Below are positions 1 to 5,308 of a stretch of DNA of 5,308 nucleotides, one piece after another. Source of the stretch: a bacterium (GTDB lineage Bacteria > Hydrogenedentota > Hydrogenedentia > Hydrogenedentiales > SLHB01). Both the position numbers and the translations under genes were made by a program. The notes under the pieces are model-generated. The model searched no databases and was not told the DNA's origin. It saw only the letters and a list, made by a program, of their open reading frames with translations. How positions within the stretch are numbered: the stretch's first letter is position 1; each line of letters starts with the position of its first letter. Location: positions 1 to 5,308 of the forward strand of contig JAAEQP010001335.1 in the NCBI GenBank assembly GCA_024231375.1, read 5' to 3'.

Positions 1-22
1 CGGGAATGCAGCAGCATTCCCG
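1..22. terminator. Perfect hairpin at left edge, possible terminator
   Basis: Bases 1-9 (CGGGAATGC) and 14-22 (GCATTCCCG) form a perfect 9-bp stem with the 4-base loop AGCA. On the plus strand it is followed by CCCCTTCTGTGTTT, which is T-rich but not a clean T-tract. It could terminate a gene that ends just left of the window, or be part of a repeat cut by the window edge. The hairpin is seen directly; its role is inferred. Confidence 0.4.
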
Positions 23-51
23 CCCCTTCTGTGTTTCGCCATGTGCGACAC

Positions 52-107
52 CGTTCGGGGACACGTAGTCGCGCCGGGGACGGCGTCTTGGAACATGTCC
101 CCGAACG
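52..107. repeat. Inverted repeat with nested hairpin, GGGGACA core
   Basis: Bases 52-63 (CGTTCGGGGACA) are perfectly complementary to 96-107 (TGTCCCCGAACG), a 12-bp stem enclosing 32 bases. Inside, 72-76 (CGCCG) pairs with 81-85 (CGGCG) around the loop GGGA, giving a two-tier structure. The inner loop repeats the GGGGAC string of the outer arm. No T-tract follows, so a simple terminator is unlikely. The architecture resembles REP/BIME-type extragenic palindromes, the kind mobilised by RAYT (IS200-like Y1) transposases. No such transposase is present here, so the family assignment is inference. Confidence 0.55.
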
Positions 108-450
108 TATCCGAACCACACGTCGGCGCCGCGAAAGAAGCTAGGGACAGAGGATCTGTTGAAGAAGCCTTGGCCCTGGCGCGTGGCCCGCGATAAGCGG
201 GGGACAGCCACCCATTGTTGCCCTGAGAAGCGCAATAATGGGACGCAAGAGCTTGGCAGTCCCCGTTTGTCGCTTCTGTCTTCGGGCGTGCGTGACCTTC
301 TTCTACAGATCCACGGACCCGTCTCCGCTCCCTTCCGGTCGTCAGTTCCAATGTTCCGCTCGGCCTTGTCCCGCGATTTGGGGGCGAATGGTTGTGTCGC
401 CGCGGGGTGCTCGGGTACGCTGCTCCATGCGATGAGCCGTTGCTGAAGGA
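108..450. other. Gene-poor stretch upstream of the GNAT gene
   Basis: I see no convincing gene here. The one open frame of about 95 codons (159-446) starts at TTG without a Shine-Dalgarno, runs through the palindrome at 200-264 and encodes a protein with no recognisable domain, so I treat it as chance. The stretch contains a lone GGGACAG half-motif at 144-150, preceded by GCGAAAGAAGCTA, and the palindrome listed separately. The GNAT promoter should lie in the last part, but I find no good -35/-10 pair. Confidence 0.5.
200..264. repeat. Long imperfect hairpin, REP-like
   Basis: The outer arms 200-210 (GGGGACAGCCA) and 254-264 (TGGCAGTCCCC) pair in 10 of 11 positions, with one A-A mismatch at 206/258. 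The helix continues directly on the 5' side: 211-221 pairs with 232-242 in 11 positions, one of them G-T. The top loop is 10 bases, and 11 bases (243-253) bulge on the 3' side. The result is a stem of about 22 bp. The arm sequence and the position of its mismatch match the element at 5221-5272. It is intergenic and lacks a T-tract, which suits a REP-like repeat better than a terminator. Confidence 0.6.
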
Positions 451-457
451 GAAGGAG
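451..457 (+). promoter_or_regulatory. Ribosome binding site of the GNAT gene
   Basis: GAAGGAG lies eight bases before the ATG at 466, and a second AAGGA sits just upstream at 446-450. This is a strong Shine-Dalgarno match at normal spacing. It supports 466 as the start and shows that the coding region does not begin earlier. Confidence 0.75.
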
Positions 458-465
458 CCCAGCAG

Positions 466-1020
466 ATGAACTATGCCGACTTGTTCGCGAACATGGCGCC
501 GCTTGAAGGACGGATCGCCGTCCTTGAGCCGGTGCGGGATGGTCTGGCTATCGAGGTGCTCGAAGCAACCATCGAGTCCAGGCCGGAACTCGTCCGCTTC
601 ATGCCTTGGGACTGCTGGATGATCGACGATGCGCAGGGCTTCGTCAACGGCGCCATCGAGGCGCGTGCGAAGGGCGAGCGGCTTGAACTGGCGGTTCGCG
701 AGGCAGCCTCGGGCCGGTTTGCGGGCATGATCGGTCTGAAGAGCCTGGACCCATTCACGCCCCAGACCGAAGTGGGCTACTGGATACGCACGTCCATGGC
801 CGGGCAGGGCCTCGCCTCCGATGCGGTCCGTACCCTCTTGGTCTTCTGCCGCGACGACCTCAAGCTCGCACGAATCAACGCCATCGCGGCGGACACCAAC
901 GCGGCCAGCCAACGGGTTCTGGCCAAGGCGGGGTTCGAGAAGGAAGGCTTCAAACGCCGGGGAGAACTCTGCCACGGCGTGTGGCTCGACATGGTGCTGT
1001 TCGGAATTGTCTTCGAGTAG
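466..1020 (+). CDS. GNAT family N-acetyltransferase, RimJ/RimL-like
   Basis: This 184-residue protein is a full-length single-domain GNAT enzyme, a family that moves an acetyl group from acetyl-CoA to an amine. The RimJ/RimL (Acetyltransf_3) pattern is visible. The GYWI strand at 104-107 is followed by the acetyl-CoA loop MAGQGLASDA (111-120), corresponding to the usual HQGRGYATEA. The late motif NAASQRVLAKAGFEKEG (145-161) matches the family's N..S..VL.K.GF signature. The residue normally Q or R at the start of the CoA loop appears to be Ala112, a mild deviation. There is no signal peptide, so it is presumably cytoplasmic. The substrate cannot be told from sequence: it could be a ribosomal protein N-terminus, a small amine or an antibiotic-like compound. 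The next gene begins 119 bases downstream on the same strand, so co-transcription is possible, but no functional link is evident. Confidence 0.88.
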   Translation: MNYADLFANMAPLEGRIAVLEPVRDGLAIEVLEATIESRPELVRFMPWDCWMIDDAQGFVNGAIEARAKGERLELAVREAASGRFAGMIGLKSLDPFTPQTEVGYWIRTSMAGQGLASDAVRTLLVFCRDDLKLARINAIAADTNAASQRVLAKAGFEKEGFKRRGELCHGVWLDMVLFGIVFE

Positions 1021-1070
1021 GCCAGCGCGCCACCCATTCTTCTCTTGTCCATCCTGTCTGATTTGCCAAC

Positions 1071-1097
1071 CGCCCGTCCCCTCAGGTACAACGGGCG
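1071..1097 (+). other. Hairpin in the leader of the GHL-like gene
   Basis: CGCCCGT (1071-1077) is perfectly complementary to ACGGGCG (1091-1097), with a 13-base loop. It lies 51 bases after the GNAT stop and 42 bases before the next start. No T-tract follows, so it is a weak terminator candidate; it may be a leader structure or may have no function. Confidence 0.25.
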
Positions 1098-1139
1098 CCA
1101 CACGCGGGGGACGAACACACATTCCAACAGGAGAAACCA

Positions 1140-2429
1140 ATGCACACGCTTCTGGCTTCGTTGACGTTGTGCCTGGCGGGCGCCGCGCCGCAGGGACCTG
1201 CCTTGATCGTGGATGTGGACATCAACGACGAGGTGTACATTCGCCCGAAGGTGATGACGGAAGCGGATGTGGATGAGTTGGTGGGGCAGTTGCACGAGAA
1301 CGGATGCACGGTGTTGCTCGTACGCGCGGGATTCTTGGGGATTCTTCCGTACTACACCGATCTCAGCTACCCCATGAAGTTCGACGGAGACCACGCGCGT
1401 ATCCATGCCTACCCGGGCCTCAAGGACATGGACGAGTTCGTCAAGACCCGCACGGCCATGCTGGAGCGGTACGCGAAGTTCATGGAGGAGTGCAATCCGC
1501 CCGAGGCGTTTATCAGAGCCGCGCACAAGCGGGGTATGAAGGCCGTTGTCTGGATCGATATGTTCGACAACTTCTACCCGGGTTACCGGTCGAAGTTTCT
1601 TGACGAGAACCCGGAGTGCCGATGGACGGCCAAGGACGGCTACACCACGTTCAGAGGGCTTGTCAGCTATGCGTTTCCCGAGGCGCGCACGTTCTGTCTC
1701 GCCCAGGCCCGCGAGTTGCTCGCCCTCGGGGCTGACGGGATTCACTGTTCGACCAGCGCCCACTGCCGGCATTTGCCCAACTCGCACACGCTGAACTTCT
1801 ACGGATACGAGCAGCCCGTGGTCGGTGCGTTCAAGGAGCGTTACGGCGTAGACGTCCGCACGGCGGACGAGTTCGACGAGGAAGCGTGGCACGACGTGAA
1901 AGGCGAGTTCATGGTGCAACTCTACCGCGAACTGGGGGAGCTGTGCCACGCGGGCGGCAAGGAACTCTGGGTTGGGTTGCAGCTCGGCCGCTACACCCAG
2001 TTCTGCGTGGATTCTCACTTCAGTGCCAATGCCGTGGTCCAGTATTCCAACCATTGGAAGACGCTGGTTGACGAAGGCATCGCGGACGCGTTCATTGTGG
2101 GCGATTACGAACTGGTGAGTCAGCCGAACACGGCCACCTGGTCCCGCAAGACGGATATTGTGCGCGAACCCGGCGAGGATCTGTTCCAATGGGCCGCGCG
2201 CGAATACCAGGATTACTGCAAGGGCAAGGTGGAACTCTACCTTTTCTCCGAGTGGCTGCCGGGCAGCGAGGAAGCTTTGGAGCATCGCTTGAATGGATGG
2301 GCCAAGGCCACGGTCGACAACGGATTCGACGGAATCGATATCCACGAGGCCATGAACTCCGAGTCGCCCGAGAAGATGGCCGTGTTGAAACGGTTTTCGG
2401 AGAAGTTGAGAGGCGGACAGGCCGAGTAG
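1140..2429 (+). CDS. Putative glycosyl hydrolase, GHL10/DUF187-like TIM barrel
   Basis: The protein has 429 residues. The ATG is preceded at six bases by AGGAG (1129-1133), fixing the start. The fold looks like a TIM barrel of the putative glycosyl hydrolase-like class. Visible features are an early strand and helix ending in NGCTVLLVRAG (54-64), the segment RAAHKRGMKAVVWIDMFDN (126-144), then FPEARTFC...ELLALGADGIH (179-202), and a late LYLFSEWLPG (366-375) and NGFDGIDIHEAMN (394-406). Acidic candidates for catalysis include Asp140, Asp199, Glu370 and Glu403, but none can be assigned from sequence alone. After the GADGIH strand there is an unusual His/Cys cluster, HCSTSAHCRH (202-211). The N-terminus (MHTLLASLTLCLAGAAPQG) is short and hydrophobic, a marginal signal peptide without basic residues and without a proper lipobox, so export is likely but unproven. 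The substrate is unknown. The class is fairly sure; the exact family is less so. Confidence 0.72.
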   Translation: MHTLLASLTLCLAGAAPQGPALIVDVDINDEVYIRPKVMTEADVDELVGQLHENGCTVLLVRAGFLGILPYYTDLSYPMKFDGDHARIHAYPGLKDMDEFVKTRTAMLERYAKFMEECNPPEAFIRAAHKRGMKAVVWIDMFDNFYPGYRSKFLDENPECRWTAKDGYTTFRGLVSYAFPEARTFCLAQARELLALGADGIHCSTSAHCRHLPNSHTLNFYGYEQPVVGAFKERYGVDVRTADEFDEEAWHDVKGEFMVQLYRELGELCHAGGKELWVGLQLGRYTQFCVDSHFSANAVVQYSNHWKTLVDEGIADAFIVGDYELVSQPNTATWSRKTDIVREPGEDLFQWAAREYQDYCKGKVELYLFSEWLPGSEEALEHRLNGWAKATVDNGFDGIDIHEAMNSESPEKMAVLKRFSEKLRGGQAE

Positions 2430-2431
2430 CG

Positions 2432-2487
2432 GGTGGCACATCCAGAGCGACCGGCGACTACGCCGTCCGAGGTGTGCCACCTCTTTT
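2432..2487 (+). terminator. Terminator after the GHL-like gene
   Basis: GGTGGCACA (2432-2440) pairs perfectly with TGTGCCACC (2473-2481), and the base of the stem is followed at once by TCTTTT (2482-2487). The loop contains a second perfect hairpin, CGGCG-ACTA-CGCCG (2452-2465). It begins two bases after the TAG stop. Position, stem and T-run fit a Rho-independent terminator, although the 32-base loop is longer than usual. The nested design also resembles the repeat at 52-107. Confidence 0.6.
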
Positions 2488-2520
2488 CCGAGGCCGTTGC
2501 AGCGACGCGCAGGAATGGGA

Positions 2521-2550
2521 AACGGCCCGGCAGATGGTTGCCGGGCCGTT
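2521..2550. terminator. Bidirectional terminator hairpin between convergent genes
   Basis: AACGGCCCGGCA (2521-2532) and TGCCGGGCCGTT (2539-2550) form a perfect 12-bp stem with the loop GATGGT. It lies between two genes that end toward each other, 26 bases past the minus-strand stop at 2577. The flanks GGGA and TTTCCC are short and only mildly T-rich, so on the minus strand it would be an imperfect intrinsic terminator. Location and stem strength make a shared terminator the best reading. Confidence 0.7.
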
Positions 2551-2576
2551 GCGATTTCCCAACAGGAGCAGACCGG

Positions 2577-3263
2577 TCAGCTTCCTTCTTCCTCGGACCC
2601 CTCGTCCGCTTTCTTCAACGGCGCCAACACGATTTTGCGGAACTCGATGGGCGCGCCTTCGCTCTGGTACGCGATGTAGCCTTCCGACACGGTGGCGTCG
2701 GTGGCCTGGTTCTGCAACTCGCCGTTGACGTACATCTTGATGTCGTCGCCGTCGGAGATGATGAGGCCCTTGTTCCATTCACCGAGCGGCTTCTCGTTGC
2801 TCTTCTTCATCTTCGGCACGCGGCGTTCGTCCTTGTTCTTGTGTTCCTTGAACGTCGTTCCACCGATGTTCCAGATGTCCGCGGCGTTCTTGTGCATGAG
2901 CTGGTACTCGATGGCCTTCGGCCAGATCTCGTCCTTGTCCTGAACGTGGATCAGGCATCCGCTGTTGCTGCCCTCGTCGACCCAGCGCCATTCCCACGTC
3001 AATTTGTAGTCGCGGTACTTCTTGGTGGTGCGCATGTAGCCGCTGGGCTTGCCCGTGCAATGCACCACGCCGTCCTTCACCATCCATACCTTGCTTGTGT
3101 CCACGTTCTCATCCGGCACAAACAGTTTCCAACCGTCGAGGTTCTTGCCGTTGAACAGCTTGATCTTCTTCGGCGCCTTGTCCGTCGCCGATCCTTCCGC
3201 GGCCCACGCCATTGGGGCCGCCGCCACCGCCACAATCGCCAGAATGCCGATCCACTTGCGCAT
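2577..3263 (-). CDS. Secreted DUF1080 protein, 3-keto-disaccharide hydrolase family
   Basis: The protein has 228 residues. The ATG at 3263 has an excellent ribosome site, GGGAGGAA, with seven bases between GGAGG and the start. Residues 1-22 form a clear signal peptide (MRKW, a hydrophobic core, then AWAA), so the mature protein is exported. The rest is a single DUF1080 (PF06439) jelly-roll domain. It shows the opening motif LFNGKNLDGWKLF (36-48), DGVVHCTGKPSGYM (64-77), NSGCLIHVQ (100-108), EYQLM (119-123), EWNKGLIISDGDDIKMYVNG (162-181) and GYIAYQSEGAPIEFRKIVL (195-213). The length is normal for a one-domain member. The family is associated with cleavage of 3-keto-glycosides, but this member's substrate cannot be read from sequence. 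The tail after 216 is charged and low in complexity (KKADEGSEEEGS). It lies 112 bases downstream of the efflux gene on the same strand and converges with the GHL-like gene. Confidence 0.9.
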   Translation of the reverse strand: MRKWIGILAIVAVAAAPMAWAAEGSATDKAPKKIKLFNGKNLDGWKLFVPDENVDTSKVWMVKDGVVHCTGKPSGYMRTTKKYRDYKLTWEWRWVDEGSNSGCLIHVQDKDEIWPKAIEYQLMHKNAADIWNIGGTTFKEHKNKDERRVPKMKKSNEKPLGEWNKGLIISDGDDIKMYVNGELQNQATDATVSEGYIAYQSEGAPIEFRKIVLAPLKKADEGSEEEGS

Positions 3264-3340
3264 AGCCGTTCCTCCCTGCGCGAATCACCGCGCTACGGTT
3301 AGGTCTACAACAGGAAACCTATGCTACCCCGCCACGCTCT

Positions 3341-3359
3341 ACCGCGCAAGCTGCGCGGT
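3341..3359 (-). terminator. GC-rich hairpin after the efflux gene
   Basis: ACCGCGCA (3341-3348) pairs perfectly with TGCGCGGT (3352-3359), leaving a 3-base loop. It lies 16 bases beyond the efflux gene's stop codon on the minus strand. No T-run follows in that direction, so it is not a standard intrinsic terminator. It may protect the transcript end or attenuate read-through into the DUF1080 gene. Confidence 0.35.
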
Positions 3360-3375
3360 CGCCACGTACGGCCGC

Positions 3376-4932
3376 CTAGGATTTCGGAACGGGGGCTTGA
3401 TCCGGCGACAGACCTTCATCCAGAGACGCGACTGGCTGTCCGATCAGGCGTTCCACATCCACGGCGGCGAGGTGATAGGATGCGAACGCGTCCAGGAGGC
3501 GGTATCTCAAGTCGAACAAGGTGCGCTGGACATCCAGCACATCCAGGTAGCCGAACTTCCCTTGGCGGTAGCCTTCCTCCGTGCGGTCGAACGCGTCCTG
3601 TGCCTTGGGAAGGATCTCGTCCCGGATGCGTTCCGCCTGCGCCCGGGCCGCGAGCAACCGTTCGTGGGCCATGCCCAGTCCGGTGCGGACGGCCACCTCC
3701 GTGGCCCGGCGTTGGTCGTCCACCATGTCCGCTCGCGCCGCCGCCTCCGCGATGGTCCCCTGGTTGCGGTCGAACACGGGGAGCGGCACGCTGAACCCAA
3801 GCACCAAGGTGGTGTCCACGTCCCGGTCGTAGCGGACGCGGGACCTGCTTAGAGAATAGGTCGTGCCATCGGAGAATCCGTAGGTGCTCACATCGTGATC
3901 GGGCAGTCCCACAACCTGCACGCCGAAGGAGACATTGACATCCGGCCAGGCGTTGGCTCGTGCCAGCGTGACCACCGCCTTGCGTCGGTCAAGCTCGGCG
4001 AACCACTGCTTGAGTTCCGGGTTCTGGACCGACTGATCCCGCAACCGGGGCAAGTCCGGAACCGGCGCGAGGAATTGGCAATCGCCAGCGGCTTCCGAGA
4101 AGCGGGGTGAGTCACTGGCCCACGTCGAGGCCAGCGCAATCCGCCTCTCGCGAATGAGGTGCTTCGTCTGTTCCACCTGAACCTGAGCCTCCGACAACGC
4201 CACCTCGGCTTTGCTGAGGTCGATGTGGGACACGCGCCCGGCCTCTACGCGTGCCTGGACCACATCGCGAACATTTTGTGCCAATTCCATCCGGCGCGCG
4301 TCCAGTTCGGCGCGCTGTTGGGCATGAAGCAGTCGGACGAACGACGCCGACACGTCCGCCAAGATGCTCTGCCGCGCGATCTCGTAGTCCCAGTCCACCA
4401 GCGCCTTCTCGGCCTCGGCCACCGCCACACGCTTTCGGATTTTGCGGCCCAACAGGACAGGCTGAGACACCTCGACGGTGAACTCGGATTCCGAGAACCC
4501 CGACCGGGCGCCTTGTTCACGGGTTTGCTCGATCCCGGCGCCGGGCGTCGCCATCGGAAACAGGACGTCGGTGCCTCCCGGCGTCGTAATCGTCTCCGTA
4601 CCAAGGGTGTTGGAGAAGGAGCACGTGTCGGTGACGGTTGAGGGGCCGCTGGTCAGACGCACGTCTTCCACTGTGAAGGCGAGTTCCGGATTGGGCCAGA
4701 GTCCTGCTTGGAGAATTCGTGCCTCGGCGGCCCGGTGTTCCCATGCGAACACGGCGAGATTGGGGTTGCGCGCCAGTGCCAGTGCCATGGCCTGCTGCAA
4801 GGAGAGCGGTCCGTCCGGCTCCGCCAGGGCCTTGGGCGCCGACTCGGGCGGTGACGCGTGGGCGAGGGCCATGCCCAGGCAGAGACACAATGCAGCAGCG
4901 GTTGTGCGAAAGGTTGAGAGGCGGTATCGCAT
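3376..4932 (-). CDS. TolC-family outer membrane efflux protein, CzcC-like
   Basis: The protein has 518 residues from the ATG at 4932. A GTG at 4971 would add 13 residues ahead of the signal peptide, but ATG 4932 has AAAGGA eight bases upstream and gives a normal signal peptide (RYRLSTFRT, hydrophobic core, cleavage near AHA-S 25-27). It is an outer-membrane channel protein (OEP fold) that would form a trimeric exit duct for an efflux pump. First half: LSLQQAMALALARNPNLAVF (44-63) and QAGLWPNPELAF (75-86). Second half: FSVPLPVFDRNQGTIAEAAA (380-399), typical of the CzcC/CnrC metal-efflux branch, and EEGYRQGKFGYLDVLDVQRT (452-471). Long helical stretches at about 165-265 and 395-490 fit the coiled-coil tunnel. 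The segment 92-146, rich in Thr, Gly and Ser, looks like a long surface loop. Metal export is inferred from branch similarity. No adaptor or RND pump gene is in the window. Confidence 0.9.
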   Translation of the reverse strand: MRYRLSTFRTTAAALCLCLGMALAHASPPESAPKALAEPDGPLSLQQAMALALARNPNLAVFAWEHRAAEARILQAGLWPNPELAFTVEDVRLTSGPSTVTDTCSFSNTLGTETITTPGGTDVLFPMATPGAGIEQTREQGARSGFSESEFTVEVSQPVLLGRKIRKRVAVAEAEKALVDWDYEIARQSILADVSASFVRLLHAQQRAELDARRMELAQNVRDVVQARVEAGRVSHIDLSKAEVALSEAQVQVEQTKHLIRERRIALASTWASDSPRFSEAAGDCQFLAPVPDLPRLRDQSVQNPELKQWFAELDRRKAVVTLARANAWPDVNVSFGVQVVGLPDHDVSTYGFSDGTTYSLSRSRVRYDRDVDTTLVLGFSVPLPVFDRNQGTIAEAAARADMVDDQRRATEVAVRTGLGMAHERLLAARAQAERIRDEILPKAQDAFDRTEEGYRQGKFGYLDVLDVQRTLFDLRYRLLDAFASYHLAAVDVERLIGQPVASLDEGLSPDQAPVPKS

Positions 4933-4940
4933 ACCTGGAA

Positions 4941-4946
4941 TCCTTT
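4941..4946 (-). promoter_or_regulatory. Ribosome binding site deciding the efflux gene start
   Basis: Read on the minus strand, AAAGGA lies eight bases before the ATG at 4932. The upstream GTG at 4971 has no comparable site, so this element favours the shorter 518-residue product. A small palindrome, GTTCC-CGC-GGAAC (4952-4964), sits just upstream and could be an operator half-pair, but it is short and may be chance. Confidence 0.6.
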
Positions 4947-4964
4947 GTCCGGTTCCCGCGGAAC

Positions 4965-5220
4965 TTGGCACGGCTCCCCATACCCTAACACGCGAAGGGC
5001 GCCGGGTCTATTCCTGCCCTCCCCAATCGCCGGATAGCAGGAGGCGACAGCGCGTACAGGCTGTGGCCGATGGGCACTCGTTCTCGAACGGAGTCACCAC
5101 ACCGGTACACGCGAAAGAGAGGGGCAGAGGAGTTTCTGAGATGGTCTCGGTCCCTGGCGCGCAGGCCGCGATAGCCGTTGACGAAGTCCGCAAGTTGTTT
5201 GCGAAGCCCGCGAAAAGGCA
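4965..5220. other. Gene-poor upstream region of the efflux gene
   Basis: I see no convincing gene. A minus-strand frame stays open from the right edge of the window down to a stop at 5008-5010, but it has no recognisable domain, no Shine-Dalgarno at the TTG 5193 and runs through the palindrome at 5221-5272. An imperfect hairpin, ACTCGTTC-TC-GAACG(G)AGT (5076-5094), stands about 145 bases upstream of the efflux start and is a possible regulator site. TAGGGT (minus strand, near 4983-4988) resembles a -10 box, but I find no matching -35 box. The efflux promoter presumably lies here. Confidence 0.4.
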
Positions 5221-5272
5221 GGGACAGACCCGTCTTCGTCCGCCTACGGCGGACTCCGCTGGGGTCAGTCCC
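5221..5272. repeat. REP-like palindromic element with inner hairpin
   Basis: The outer arms GGGACAGACCC (5221-5231) and GGGTCAGTCCC (5262-5272) pair in 10 of 11 positions, with one A-A mismatch at 5226/5267. Inside is a perfect 7-bp hairpin, GTCCGCC-TAC-GGCGGAC (5238-5254). Outside the arms, GCGAAA (5210-5215) and TTTCGC (5278-5283) are also complementary, so the palindrome may be wider. The GGGACAG/CAGTCCC arm with its mismatch is shared with the element at 200-264. The form resembles REP sequences linked to RAYT transposases; that link is inference. Confidence 0.65.
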
Positions 5273-5308
5273 GGCGCTTTCGCTCCTGTTCTCGGCGTTC
5301 TCTGATAG

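Noticed and set aside
159..446. 95-codon open frame upstream of the GNAT gene
   Set aside because: TTG start, no Shine-Dalgarno, no domain, and it runs through the long hairpin at 200-264.
777..2480. 567-codon open frame on the minus strand
   Set aside because: It lies antisense to the GNAT end and the whole GHL-like gene, encodes no recognisable domain and is a shadow caused by GC-biased codons in the true gene.
2433..3302. 289-codon open frame on the plus strand over the DUF1080 gene
   Set aside because: It is antisense to a clear DUF1080 gene with a signal peptide and strong ribosome site; its translation is repetitive Val/Leu/Arg-rich sequence typical of a shadow.
3264..3375. Promoter for the DUF1080 gene
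   Set aside because: The spacer is long enough for one, but I could not find a -35/-10 pair with acceptable matches, so none is listed.
5008..5193. Cys-containing 61-codon open frame on the minus strand upstream of the efflux gene
   Set aside because: The TxC and CTRC spacing drew attention as a possible metal-binding peptide, but there is a TTG start without a ribosome site, and the frame is open further right through the palindromic repeat, which suggests non-coding GC-rich DNA. I keep a small doubt.
4478..5305. 275-codon plus-strand open frame across the efflux gene start
   Set aside because: It is antisense to the signal peptide and first domain of the efflux gene, and has no domain of its own.
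1..5308. CRISPR array, tRNA or complete insertion sequence
   Set aside because: No regularly spaced direct repeats, no cloverleaf-type sequence and no transposase gene are visible.

Overview
This window is GC-rich, roughly 60% by eye. It carries four complete protein genes flanked by gene-poor ends that contain palindromic repeats. The gene mix is a GHL10/DUF187-like putative glycosyl hydrolase, a secreted DUF1080 (3-keto-disaccharide hydrolase family) protein, a CzcC-type outer-membrane efflux protein and a RimJ/RimL-like GNAT acetyltransferase. The two exported proteins with clear signal peptides and the outer-membrane channel point to a diderm bacterium. DUF1080 together with a GHL-type hydrolase is typical of the Planctomycetota / Verrucomicrobiota / Hydrogenedentota kind of genome. 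That phylum-level guess is inference only, because the window has no rRNA or marker gene.

Layout. Bases 1-465 hold no convincing gene. They contain a small hairpin at the left edge (1-22), a 12-bp inverted repeat with a nested hairpin (52-107) and a long imperfect hairpin (200-264). The GNAT gene follows on the plus strand (466-1020, good Shine-Dalgarno), then a 119-base spacer with a modest hairpin, then the putative glycosyl hydrolase gene (1140-2429, plus). A hairpin followed by TCTTTT lies directly after its stop. A second, 12-bp perfect hairpin lies between it and the convergent DUF1080 gene (2577-3263, minus). Upstream of DUF1080 on the minus strand, separated by 112 bases with a small GC-rich hairpin, is the TolC/CzcC-like gene (3376-4932, minus). 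The right end (4933-5308) has no convincing gene but holds another palindromic element (5221-5272).

How the parts fit together. The GHL-like protein and the DUF1080 protein are both plausible carbohydrate-active proteins that meet tail to tail, so they are separate transcription units and any joint role is inference. The efflux channel normally works with a periplasmic adaptor and an RND pump, and neither is in the window. If they are local they must lie to the right of base 5308. The acetyltransferase has no evident functional link to its neighbours.

No clear new multi-gene system is visible. The most interesting signal is non-coding: several palindromes at both ends share a GGGGACA/TGTCCCC-type core, and two of them share the same A-A mismatch at the same place. 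This suggests a dispersed REP-like repeat family.
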